This document shows positions 28,985-40,100 of a DNA stretch of 64,000 bases, piece after piece. The DNA comes from Bremia lactucae (lineage: Eukaryota; Oomycota; Peronosporomycetes; Peronosporales; Peronosporaceae). Under the pieces are notes generated by a model. The model had not been told where the DNA came from, ran no database searches, and saw nothing but the letters and a program-made list of their open reading frames with translations. Position 1 is the stretch's first letter, and each line of letters begins with the position of its first letter. Where the stretch lies: contig NC_090623.1 of assembly GCF_004359215.1 (NCBI RefSeq), positions 1,540,573 to 1,604,572 of the forward strand, written 5' to 3'. Position numbers and translations under genes: made by a program.

Positions 28985-30130
28985 CAGCCGTTACCGGCGA
29001 CTCTCCACGTGTCGTCGTCCCTACTCACAATGATTTGCGCTTGCGCATCATGTATGAGTGTCACGATGCTCCAACAAGTGGGCATCGTGAACGGGAGAAG
29101 ACTAACCTCACAGTAAGTCGCGGCATTTACTGGCCCCGCCAGTATCAGTTCGTGCGCAAGTACATTCGTGCTTGCGAGGTATATCAACGGGTGAAGCCTT
29201 GCCCTTCATCCCGTGCACCTCTTCAACCTCTACCACTTCCGGCAGGGTGTTGGCAGTCCGTATCTATGGACTTCGTCTTCAGATTTCTCAAAGACGATCA
29301 CAAAAACAATGGAATCCTTGTTTTTGTAGACAGATTCAGCAAGATGGTACATCTTGCTGCAGTACCAGGGTCGATTAAGACTCCGGAATGTGCCCGTGTC
29401 TTTATCGACACGGTATTCAAAACTCCATGGGTTACCCTGTTAACTGGTCTCGGATAGAGATCCACGGTTCATGGCGGAGTTTTGGCAATCCGTGTTCCGA
29501 TCTCTCGGAACACGGATGACTACGTCAACATTTGACCACGCAGAAACAGATGGTCGAACAGGACGCGTAAATCGCGTCCTCGAAGAGATACTTCGAGGTT
29601 ACGTCCAATCGTATCCGAATTGGAGCGAGTTTTTACCGATGGTCGAATTCGCCATCAATAATTCGGTGCATGCGTCTACAACGCATACCCACCCAATTAG
29701 AGGGATCCACTATTTTAAGGAGGGTGGACTCGCACGAGCAAAACGACTTCTGGCTCATGCTCATCACGCGTCGAATTTAACGACGACGCGAGTGATGTCG
29801 ATGTCGGAGAAATCGACATCAAAGATGAGAGTGATCTCATGGCAGTACGCACAAAGCGTACTAAGAAAAAAAAAATGAGTTTGCAGAAGAGTTTCTGCTA
29901 ACTCGAGTATCAATAATCCGTTTCGTTCAGGATTCCATTGCTAACGCGGTGGATTCACAGAAACGGAATTCAGACAAACATGGAAGAGCAAATGTTCGTT
30001 CATTTAAAATTAAAGATCTAGTGCTACTCTCTACGGTAAACCTACCTAAGCGTTTAGTCACTAATGTGGGTAGCAGTAAACTACTACCCAAGTTCATTGG
30101 GCCTTTCCGTGTTCTGCATCGCAGAGGCAA
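28985..30130 (+). pseudogene. Gypsy integrase and C-terminal linker
   Basis: Blocks: PRVVVPTHNDLRLRIMYECH and DAPTSGH (pre-integrase), YWPRQYQFVRKYIRACEVYQ (the last Cys of the HHCC finger is changed to Tyr), SVSMDFVFRFLKDDHKN and ILVFVDRFSKMVHLAAVPGS (catalytic core). After a frame break come AETDGRTGRVNRVLEEILRG and EFAINNSVHAST. A further break precedes FKIKDLVLLSTVNLPKRLVT and SSKLLPKFIGPFRVLHR (29949-30130). The core lacks the usual SDRDPRF block in frame (LTGLG then stop at about 29455). Not functional. Confidence 0.85.
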
Positions 30131-30456
30131 TATTGAATCTGAAGTTTCTCATGCCGGTTTCGAATATTCTCGAAACTACGATGAGCTGACGACAGCTCAT
30201 CGAGAACAGCATGATACTTCCGTTCGAACTCCAACATGGAGTACGCACTCTTCGAAAGGTCTTCGACCGCTCGATATGGTGAACCTGCACCGTCTGCTCC
30301 AACGAGCGACGCTTGCCGCGCTCGTGATCAAGGCCCTCCTTAAAATCATGGAGGAAGTGATCGATTTTGTCGATCTCGACATTAGATCCGACTTAGGGTT
30401 CGGATCTAATTTTCCCTCCTCCACCACAACCATTGGTGGATTTCCACGGTGATCAA

Positions 30457-31076
30457 CGTTTCCTTGTGGAACGTGGCAGCGAACGAGTTATCTTGTTCGC
30501 TGGCGTGGTTATCCACCTTCACATGACAGCTGGGAGCCTCGTTCTCAGCTGGTTGCTGACGTTGAGGGCCTCGTCCGTCAGTATGACGAGACCCACCCGA
30601 TGGTTCAGAAGACCCATCGTAAAACACGCGCCTCTGGCGCCTGTAAATCGATTGCAGAACGTCAGTCGCATCCCGCATCTCAATAGAGATGCGAGCCCTT
30701 CCCTAGGGCGAAGAAAGGGAATACACATCCCCTTTTACCCTCTTCGAGTTGTCAACACAACACGGATAGGGATCACCCCACGTGAGGCATGGAAGCCCTT
30801 ACGTGACAACCGATGCAATTTATACTTTGCACCGGTTGGAGTTCGTTTCTCAAACTAAACGCGATTTGCGTTAAGTTTTTGAAGCCAGGCTTCGCGTCCA
30901 ATGTCTTTGACATTGCGAATGAACGCGCTCCAGGCTTGCATAAGCGAGACTTTATCTCGCTTATTGTTGCCACTAAACCATCGATGCTTAAGAAAAGCAT
31001 CGAGATAAAAATCTTCCTCAGCGCGAAAGTTCTTCGCGCTGGGATCAAGGCCATGTAGCTTTGTCGCAATAAATAA
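30457..31076 (+). repeat. Left copy of a duplicated ~640-bp segment flanking the N gap
   Basis: This segment aligns with 31503-32155 with roughly 4-5 % differences by eye. The left copy lacks 25 nt present in the right copy after TTGTGGAACGT, which destroys the chromodomain start, and it also lacks 5 nt near 30800. It ends exactly at the gap, and the right copy begins exactly after it. Confidence 0.9.
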
Positions 31077-31502
31077 NNNNNNNNNNNNNNNNNNNNNNNN
31101 NNNNNNNNNNNNNNNNNNNNNNNNNNNNNNNNNNNNNNNNNNNNNNNNNNNNNNNNNNNNNNNNNNNNNNNNNNNNNNNNNNNNNNNNNNNNNNNNNNNN
31201 NNNNNNNNNNNNNNNNNNNNNNNNNNNNNNNNNNNNNNNNNNNNNNNNNNNNNNNNNNNNNNNNNNNNNNNNNNNNNNNNNNNNNNNNNNNNNNNNNNNN
31301 NNNNNNNNNNNNNNNNNNNNNNNNNNNNNNNNNNNNNNNNNNNNNNNNNNNNNNNNNNNNNNNNNNNNNNNNNNNNNNNNNNNNNNNNNNNNNNNNNNNN
31401 NNNNNNNNNNNNNNNNNNNNNNNNNNNNNNNNNNNNNNNNNNNNNNNNNNNNNNNNNNNNNNNNNNNNNNNNNNNNNNNNNNNNNNNNNNNNNNNNNNNN
31501 NN
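31077..31502. other. Assembly gap (426 N)
   Basis: An unbroken run of N. Its real length is unknown. Reading frames that cross it are artefacts of translating N. Confidence 0.99.
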
Positions 31503-31761
31503 TCAACGTTTCCTTGTGGAACGTATCCAGAACCACCGTGATGTGAAGGGGCAGCGAACGAGTTATCTTGTTCGCTGGCGTGGTTATCCACCTTCACATG
31601 ACAGCTGGGAGCCTCGTTCCCAGCTGGTTGCTGACGTTGAGGGCCTCGTCCGTCAGTATGACGCGACCCATCCGATGGTTCAGAAGGCTCATCGGAAAAC
31701 ACGCGCCCCTGGCGCTTGTAAATCGAATGCAAAACGTCAATCGCATCCCGTCTCTCAATAG
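31503..31761 (+). CDS. Gypsy C-terminal chromodomain, right of the gap
   Basis: The frame, entered from the gap, reads RFLVERIQNHRDVKGQRTSY and LVRWRGYPPSHDSWEPRSQL, a typical chromodomain with the aromatic cage residues Y, W and W (YLVRWRGYP...DSWEP). It is followed by a basic tail ending KRQSHPVSQ at the stop 31761. Chromodomains at the end of integrase direct chromovirus insertion to modified histone tails. The sequence is uninterrupted here, in contrast to the deleted copy left of the gap, so this may be the end of a better-preserved pol. Confidence 0.85.
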
Positions 31762-32731
31762 AGATGCGAGCCCTTCCGTAGGGCGAAGAAAGGGAATAGA
31801 CATCCCCTTTTACCCTCTTCGAGTTGTCAACACAACACGGATAGGGATCACACCACGTGAGGCATAGAAGCCCAGCCTCACGTGACAACCGATCCAATTT
31901 ATCCTTTGCACCGGTTGGAGTTCGTTTCTCAAATTTAATGCGATTCGCGTTAAGTTTTTGAAGCCAGGCTTTGCGTCCAATGTCTTTGACATTGCGAATG
32001 AACGCGCTCCAGGCTTGCATAAGCGAGATTTTATCTCGCTTATTGTTGCCACTAAACCATCGATGTTTAAGAAAAGCATCGAGATAAAAATCTTCTTCAG
32101 CGCGAAAGTTCTTCGCGCTGGGATCAAGGCCGTGAAGCTTTGTCGCAATAAATAAGGGATATTTATAGTGAGGAATAGTCTCTCCAGACAAGCTATTGAT
32201 TAGCCGTTCTGGCAAAAGCCACGGCTTCTTTTCAGGGGCGATATGAGGCAGTTTACTGTCTTTACTCCTCTGAGTGGTACCCACTGAAGCAGGGGCACCT
32301 CAAAAACTTTTTTTACGATGGCTTACGCCATCGTCATCACCTTGCACAGAAACAGGTGCAGGTGACCGTACGGGAGACGGAACGGGCGATGAGGGATCAT
32401 CCTCATCGTCGGATCCAAATAGACTATTAACTCGTCTATCAGAATGAGCCCTCTCATTCGAAGGCTCATAGTCAGCCGCCTGACGTATATCAGGCGACTA
32501 TTCTATTCTCCACGAGTCGGCCATTTCGTCGGACTCGTATTCGTAGTCGACCTCCAAAGAGGGGTCGTATTCACGTGGAGAATCACCACGTGCACCCGCG
32601 ACATCTAGTGTTGCGCGAGTGGAAGACACTACGGCAGACGTTCCGTCTGCCGCAAGCGATAACGGTGCGTCACCCGCGGCTGCACGAACCGCAGCCGAAG
32701 GCGCCGCGCTTCACATGGACTTGTTAGCCAT
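31503..32731 (-). pseudogene. Long antisense reading frame between pol and the 3' LTR
   Basis: One minus-strand frame runs from ATG 32731 (MANKSM) to the gap at 31502 with only three stops: TGA at 32711-32713, TAG at 32498-32500 and TGA at 32300-32302. It has an Ala-rich start (SAAPSAAVRAAAGDAPLSLA), an acidic stretch (YDPSLEVDYEYESDEMADSW), another acidic block (FGSDDEDDPSSPVPSPVRSP) and a globular-looking part (EKKPWLLPERLINSLSGET, NFRAEEDFYLDAFLKHRWFS, IRNVKDIGRKAWLQKLNANR). The last part is also readable, with one stop, in the left copy at 30833-31060. The lower end overlaps the chromodomain on the opposite strand. No known domain is recognised. Some Ty3/gypsy elements carry extra antisense ORFs at this position; this one looks like such a gene with recent stops. 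Confidence 0.55.
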
Positions 32732-32836
32732 GCGATAGAATTAAAAATAATGGTTCTGACCAATCAAATCATTTTTTAAATTAAGTATTCACATAGTGAC
32801 CACTCCATCCAATGACAGTCAGAGTGATTGTCGTTT

Positions 32837-32846
32837 AAGGGAGGGG
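32837..32846 (+). promoter_or_regulatory. Polypurine tract
   Basis: AAGGGAGGGG lies three bases before the LTR start TGTAACGGGG, the expected place for the plus-strand primer of reverse transcription. Confidence 0.85.
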
Positions 32847-32849
32847 TGA

Positions 32850-33335
32850 TGTAACGGGGTGTATCGTTACATGAAATTAACACTGAAAGGTTGTTATTTA
32901 ATATATTATCTAAAAGGTAGATAATATTTGGATGATATTACTTTATAAAGTAATGTTTATAAATAGGTATAGACCATTATATTTATTTATCCCGCAGACT
33001 AATCAACTGTAGATGTAAACAAAAGAGAGAGGCAGATAAGATACGATAAGATTTCAATTGCATGTTTAGTATTAGTTTATAATTAAGTTAGCGTCAACAG
33101 ATAGAAAGAAGAGAAACTTAATTTTATTAATACAGTTTTCATTTAACCCTATTTAAGCTAGTTGCCTTAAAGAGAAGTCTTCCTCTGCACGTACTAGTGT
33201 ACGTGAAATAAACACCACTCGCAACTGAAGCAGTGCGAAGTGGACTTGTACTGAAGCAGTGCGAAGTGGACTTGTACTGAAGCAGTGCGAAGTGGACTTG
33301 TACTGAAGCAGTACAAGTCGTAGTGCCCCGTTACA
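32850..33335 (+). repeat. 3' LTR (486 bp) of the gypsy element
   Basis: Begins TGTAACGGGG (32850-32859) and ends CCCCGTTACA (33326-33335), a perfect 10-bp terminal inverted repeat of TG...CA type, immediately after the polypurine tract. It contains a 9-bp-arm hairpin at 32903-32927, an 18-bp perfect palindrome at 32937-32954, a TATA-rich stretch around 32940-32990 and 26-bp tandem repeats near its end. The direct repeat of the target site cannot be checked because the 5' end is missing. Confidence 0.92.
33224..33314. repeat. 26-bp tandem repeat, about 3.5 units, inside the LTR
   Basis: Units at 33224-33249, 33250-33275 and 33276-33301 are identical (start ACTGAAGCAGTGCGAAG). A partial fourth unit at 33302-33314 diverges after ACTGAAGCAGT. 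The spacing is strict and there are no spacers, so this is a satellite-like LTR enhancer-type repeat and not a CRISPR array. Confidence 0.97.
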
Positions 33336-34103
33336 CGGCGAGCATTGGACGCCACCGCTTGGTGTGCTAGGAGCCGAGATATATGCGCCAGATCCATTGG
33401 TGAAATGCTCTGAGGTATGCTCGGATGTGCTAACGAGGGTGCACGAAGAAATGATACCCCCGCCATTGAAATTGCGAGCGCCGGGGCCGGTCATCGCAGC
33501 TGCGTACGAACCCCGGCTATCCGCCACCTTAAGTACGGGGCTACACGTGCCGGATAATCCCATGGAGCGGGGGTCAGCTCGCCTGCGACCCCGGGTCGCA
33601 TTGGTGCGCCGCTCCTTCACGGCGACCGACTTCCGCTCCGTTGCACGCGCGCACCGGACGCCTCTATCGGTGTGACGGACCCAACCTCTCTGTCTGTCGC
33701 TCGCAGAGCTCCCTTCCCGTGCCACGTTGTACGTTTTCGTACTTAAGCGCAATTTCGACGCCTTTTCCATGACTTAGCGAGAATTATAAGTGACTTCGAC
33801 AAGTCTGCTGCAGGGAGCTTGTCCTAAGCATTGACATCAAATTCTTCAGTGTAATTTGAATCCATTATGTGTTTAAAAGCTGTTTTGATTGCGCGACTCG
33901 GGAGGAATAGCAAGAAAATGCGTTAGGATATTATTGTTTCAATATTTAGGGATAAGAAGAATCGATTTAGCCAATCAGAGGTGTTTTATCTGTCGCAATA
34001 GTCAGAACGTCTAAGGCAATAGTCGCACCCTTATAGTAATTGCCGCATCTAAGTAATTCCGCATTGAAATCGTCGGACTCTGGTGCCCGAGAGAATCGGA
34101 GGC
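33336..34103. other. Region between the LTR and the USP gene
   Basis: The first 430 bp are GC-rich and open on both strands (plus 33364-33675, minus 33153-33770), but the translations match nothing I know, and the minus frame crosses the LTR boundary. The GCTTGGTGTGCTAGGAGCCGA stretch near 33355 faintly resembles a tRNA primer-binding leader but is not adjacent to the LTR end. TAATTCCGCATTGA at 34054-34067 is a weak match to the oomycete Inr+FPR promoter consensus, 37-50 bp upstream of the USP ATG. Confidence 0.4.
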
Positions 34104-37100
34104 ATGCACTACGGGTTTGTGGATGGGCTCGAGGTAACATATGGGAATGCGCTTGCAGCAGGAAATGGATTTCACCGCGTGACGACTGCTGACGGAGTAG
34201 CTGCCGAGGTAGCACCGCACACGTATCTTTGGTACAAATTGTCGACCGAAACGACACTTTTACCATCTTGTGAAACTATAATCGTCCCACTGGCCATCAT
34301 GCAGCTATCTATTCAGGACGAGCTTCCGCCAGATGGTCCAGAAGGTGAATGGATCAAGTTAGACAAGTCCATCGACCGCCAAAACGGTCGTTATCTGTGG
34401 TATCAAGCCTCCCAGTTCCGTACCCCGTCGTCGCTTTCGGCTCCGAAACAAGATCTTATGCCTCTTCAACACATTCGAGTTGTGAGGGACCTGAAGGACG
34501 TGCCGGATGGTTACGAGAGCTTAGACGAGCCGCTGCTTAATTCCGATGGTTCCGGGGGTATGCTGTAATGCTTACTATTGTTGTAATCGTCGCGGCTAAC
34601 GTTGTCCCTGCCCTCTGTAGTGGAGCTACGGACTTATTTGTGTTTTCGAAGACTAAGTTATGAAGACTGCTTAGGCTCGAAATGGTCTATTTTGAATCAG
34701 AAGGCAGGTGATTGGATCGAAATAAAGGAACTGTCGTCCAACAAGTGGAATGTGGGCCAAATCTTGCAGCAATCGCCCTCAGAGATTCGTGTGCATATTT
34801 CGACGTGGAATAAAGGACGCGATGAATTTCTCTCGCTTTCGACCTGCCGTAATCGAGTGGCTAAGTTAGGAACATTTACCAATTTCTATATGACCCCGGC
34901 GTATCCGTTTTTAAAAAAGCAAGGTGGTATGTGGCACGCCAATATGATGGATTTACAGCACGCTCGGGACCAATTCGACAAGTACTTTTACGACCGAGAG
35001 AGGCAAAAAACATACTTATTGGGGTCACTCCTCCCTTTTATTGAAAAATCGCTGCTATCTACATTTTTGTCAAGTGATCTTGCAAACGAAATGAACGCAT
35101 TTCATCAGCACGTACTCAAAAATGTCGTTGCCAGTATCCTTAGCAATGACGCAAAACACATAGAGGATCATTTGTTGTCGCTGTTGCGCATGATCCTTAA
35201 TGGCCATAGCTCGTGCCTGTTCTTCTATATCAAGTACACAGGAAGTTACACATCCCAAAAGTATCAACGTCTTGTGTACACGTCGTACCTGGTTAGCCTT
35301 GATGCGCTTGCCGCAATTCCTGTACGCCACCCATGCCGTTCGTTGTACTTTATTGACAATGTTGACCTGTTTATTCAAGCTGGAGGCTTTCAGCTCATTC
35401 TTGATCGCCTTGCACTTTCAGAGATCGCTTTGACGGAAGTTTTGCTGTACTGCACAATCCTTAATGGAGCAAAGCCATGCCTCGTGCAACAAAAGCAGCG
35501 TCGAAATTCGGCTTCAAGTAGGCTTCGCTCGACTATTGAAGTTCAGATAGAAGATTTTTTTTGGCACTTCGTAAATGCTGCATTTTGTCGGCTGCGGCGC
35601 ATGAGTGGGGAGGAGCTGAAAACTGACGACGGACTCATTGGCCATATAGTGGGTATCTTAGAATTGATTTGTCGAGATGTACAGTTGCTTGAAAGCTGTA
35701 GCGCTGATCTGAAGCCTGACACGAGGACTGCCACATTTGGTGTCGATATTCCAGATGAGAGATTCGCAAAATCAATTGAAATCTTTCATTTAGATTTGTC
35801 GAAAAAGTTTCTTTGCTGTCCGTATTTATCCAAACGTTTACTGGGTATTGCCCGTATAAACGAAATGATATCAATGGCGCAGCGAAAGGATGCTCTTCAA
35901 AGGCAAATAGGTAATATCTCGAAATCTACCGCGCCAGCCACAAGTATGACGTCATCCATGAGCGCCAAACTTTCGAATGTATCCTCCATCGCTGCAAGCG
36001 AGCAGCCTACGACGAAGTGGCTGTGCACAAATTATATTGTGGAGTGGCTGACGGATTCAGACATCTTAGAGGTCATACTTGGAGACCGAGATAGGTGTGA
36101 TAAATATGCTCTTCAATCAGGTACACATCTTGAAATTTTGAAACGATCAAAGAAAATATTTGGCTTTGTTGCCGCCCATGGATTGTTAACGGAGAAGCAC
36201 ATTATAAAAATGTGGAAAGTAGCACATAGTCAGCTTCGATCTGGCAAAATAATTTTATTTGATATCTTAATCACTCTTTGTGGTATACTTCCAGCTGATA
36301 TGATGGATGTCGTCACGATGCTTTTGACGCAAGTTCCGTCAAAAGAGTACGACGAGCTCATAGTAGGCTTTATTAAGCGGGTAATTATGATCGCTTCCAA
36401 GCTGATCATTGATACAGAGACGGGAAGTTGTAAAATGATATCACTCACGTCACTTGTTTGTGCTGCGTCTGGTTCAAGTGACAAACCCAGCACCAGTGTT
36501 CAAAAAGATCTAGAAGTGCTTAATAAAGTGGTAAACTTGTGTTGCACTCTTTACTGGAATGCGATACTTCAGCCTAAAACTTCGGGTGATGGCGAATCAG
36601 GGCTTCATCAATCAATGCAAATCGGAGTAGAGATAGCTATGGCTGACTCGTTAAATTACGTTCAAAGGCTGTGGGTTTTCGCTGCTCCCCCAATATCGAC
36701 TCCAGGAAAAGAGCAGCAACAATTGCTTAAAAGTTATTTGCACAAATGTGCTGACAATATCAGGTCCGGGTTGCTGGTGGAGACGTCTATGAGTTTAATT
36801 GAGCGGGTCGTGGATGGTTTATCAGTAAAAGCGAAACTTGCTTCTACTATGTCTGGCGATCTTCTGAAAGAATTAAACAAGGTGCACAATATTGTCTCTG
36901 TAGTCGTCGATGCATTAATTGGGTACTTTGTTCAATCCAATGTCAGAAGCCGGCTTGAACCTGCGTACTTGGATGCACTTAGGAAGCGTTTTGCATTTCT
37001 CGGGTATCTCGTAACGCACTCGGACTTAGAATTGCCTTTAGAGTCGTTGAACCGATTGTGGGGATGTTTTAATGGCGCCGAGAACACAATGGAAGAACGG

Positions 37101-40100
37101 GATATTTTTTTCTCGTGGCTCACGTTGATTATTCCTGATCCAAACAGTTGCACGCATGAAGCATATCCTGGCCACGCAGGATTTACTGTAGCTGTAGTCG
37201 CCAAAATTTTCCAGTCTTTGATCAGGCCACAATCAATAGCAAAGTACGTTGAAAGCACATCTCAAATCAGTTTGGACATGCGTTTGGTAGGTGAGGAAGC
37301 TTTCTGGGCACTTGAGCGGCTGTTCCGATTCATTAACACTACGTTAAGCCGTATGTCTGTTGCTGGGAGTATCGCAAAACAGAGGGCGTCTTTTATCTCG
37401 AATGATGCTGAGCTGTTTGTCATAGAATCCATGGATTTACAAGGCCTTAATTTGCTCTATGATGTGGCTTTGTGTGCAGAGAACGCAAGCGTAAGCTGTC
37501 AAGCAATAAATTATCTCATTTACCTTCACCTTCACGTCGGTTCAAATTTAAGGCGATATGAGGTTTGGAAAGATTTCGTCAACAATTGTTTTCGGAGGCT
37601 GCAAGAAAACATCAAGACTGCATTGGATCATATGGGGATACGCAAGGTGCTTCGTCTATTGACTTTGCTTTGCACTTTTCTATACCAATTTGCCGCACAG
37701 ACGCAAGAAAATAGTGCTACTGAAGAAACACACAATGATTTAGAGGAGCTGGTTGTTTATGTTCGAACACAGAATGGTCGATTCATAGCACCATTCCGAT
37801 ATCACCTTATGAGAACATCGCTTGTGTCAGGACTGCGTGATCGAATAGCGAAGGATACGGGTCATTCAGTTGATCGAATTTGCATATTAAATTCGGCAAA
37901 AGAAAAAATTACTTCTCATGAACGCGAGAATTATACATTGAAGAGGGCGCGTGTGTTTGATGATTCTCCGCACACGTCTTCAGAAGCATTGTCGTTGACG
38001 CAGACGGCAATACTTCCTACGCATCGCACAGTGCGTGAGCGTATTAGCTACGTCGAGGTACTTCTGTTGTCAAAAATAGAGAGTGACACCAATGGACCAA
38101 CGTACCGCAGCAATTTCGACTTCTATGGCGCAGCTGGAGTCAATGCTGTTGCTTCAAGCGGAACTGGGAAAAACAGCTGTCTGAAAAGCGATTGTCACGC
38201 AATCAAAGTGTTAATCTCAGAAAATGAGACGTGGGTCACACTTTTGTTCAACTTTCTATCATTCAACGATCAAGTCGCTGAAGAAGCATGGAAGATACTT
38301 AAACTGTTGCCAACCAATAATGCCATGGAAATGCAGACTCGTACACTGAATGGTATGCTAGCCATTGACGGGTCTATCCGCAAACGAACTATCTCTTTCG
38401 ATTGGGATGCATTGCTGGATCCCAAATGCTTCCCCAAACTATTGTACCAACTCGAGCTGGTTGAATATTTTGCGCTTTGTCGTGACGAAAGCAGTAGCGA
38501 AAACCGGGATGAAAATAGCCATACACGCACTGGTATCGCTAGCGTGACTAGTGATGATGACTTAATTGGCGCTACTAACACGTGGAGCGCGTCATTTATT
38601 CAGCTTGGCGGGCTAGCACAGCTTGAAAAAATTGTGCTTTGGTCAAGTATGCATCAGCCATTTCATCAAGGAGCGCTTTATATGATGTGCTTATCAAAGA
38701 TTCTAAAATTACTCCGCCATTTCGTTCTGGTCGAGTCCAAATTAGAAGAAGTAAGTGGAAATGCCAATCAAAAAAATTTCCGGCAGCTGACATATCAACT
38801 TTTGAAAACACTTAAAAGACTTCAGAATACCGATGAGGCTTCTGACAAGGCCGTTTTGTGTATGCCGATTCAGAAAGAGCAACTTGTCACAAAGAAAAAG
38901 AGTTTTAGGGAGGCTTTAAAAGTATGCACCCACCCGCACGTTGACGATTCGGATAATGCCGAAAAATTGCCGTGTGGTGCTAACTTGATGCTACGATTAC
39001 TATCTTGTGTTGCCACATGTACACTGGTAGGTAACCAAGGGGCGCAGGTCTTTTTGGAAATTCCCTTTGGTCACGGTGACATTATATTGCATTGTCTTGT
39101 AAATTGCCGTTATAAGCCTATTCGACTGATGGCTGCCAGCGTAATTGCTGCGCTATCTACCACGAGAGATAAGCTTAAAGATGATCGAGACGCTTGCTGC
39201 GTGTATTTCTTGCAACTTTTGGGAGGTTATTCGGGACCCGTTAATACCGAAGAATATTATAACGTTTTTACTTTGCTCGTGACAAGTGCAGAAGATTTGA
39301 CAAAGTTCTCGATTCTTCCAGCTTGTAACATTTTAAGTCGTCGAATCAAGGAGTTTGAAAATAATGATGAAGGCATTTGTGCAAATTACAAAAAAACTGT
39401 CGTAAACGGGAGAACAAAACTGGATGTGGCTGTGCCAGCATTAAATCACCAGAATGTTCCATCTGCCAAGGAAAAACCACTTGAGGGACCGCTAAAAGTG
39501 CTGCTTGCGATAATTAAGCGAATTCCAGCTATCCTTGTCGATAGTGCTCTTGATGTACCAGGTGGAAACCGCAGCTTGCGTGAGATGGTAGCATCGGCGC
39601 TTCATGACCAAGAAGGAATGATTCACGAGTTGTTTAACCAATGTCTGTTTGCTAGACCGGATGAGCAATCTAATGGAATTAGCTCAAGCGATAATAGAGA
39701 TTGTGCAGTACTTGATATCCAGACATATTCCACATCCCAGTATTACCTTCGACAACCGAAGTGCAATACTGACTCGTCTCGAAAGATTGCATTTGACCTC
39801 TTAATGGAGCTTTTAATCGAAAATAATGGTGGTCTGCGCTTTCTGCTAACGCAAATGACGAATCAACACACCCTTGAGTTTATCCGAGAGCCTTCGGCTG
39901 CAACCTCGACACTTTCGCCGCATAAACGGAAGAATTCAAAGTCGAAAAAAGAAGCGTTGATTCAGCGCGGAAAATATGTGGGTCTCAAGAATCTCGGATG
40001 CACGTGTTACCTTAACTCCATAGTCCAGAGCTTCTTTATGATGCCACGCTTCCGTCGGCAAGTACTACGCCTTGAATTAAGCGATTGTGGCAACGGAGTA

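Larger units (their letters stand above)
28900..33335 (+). mobile_element. 5'-truncated, stem-loop-rich Ty3/gypsy chromovirus-type element
   Basis: From about 28.98 kb the plus strand encodes the pre-integrase region and integrase, then a linker, then a chromodomain, an untranslated/antisense-coding section, a polypurine tract and a 3' LTR ending at 33335. Gag, protease, RT and RNase H are missing, and no 5' LTR exists in the window. The element meets the head of the LINE near 28.7-28.9 kb. A gap of Ns (31077-31502) interrupts it, and the sequence on each side of the gap is duplicated. The interior contains an exceptional number of short perfect stem-loops. Confidence 0.85.

Noticed and set aside
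28607..29116. 169-codon plus frame overlapping the integrase start
   Set aside because: Different frame from the integrase, with composition typical of a shadow frame.
33224..33314. CRISPR-like array
   Set aside because: The repeats are contiguous without spacers, lie inside an LTR and the genome is eukaryotic.
33364..33675. 103-codon plus frame after the LTR
   Set aside because: GC-rich stretch open in several frames, no recognisable domain and no gag-like motif.
33153..33770. 205-codon minus frame
   Set aside because: It crosses the LTR boundary and translates the 26-bp tandem repeat, so it is a product of repeat structure.
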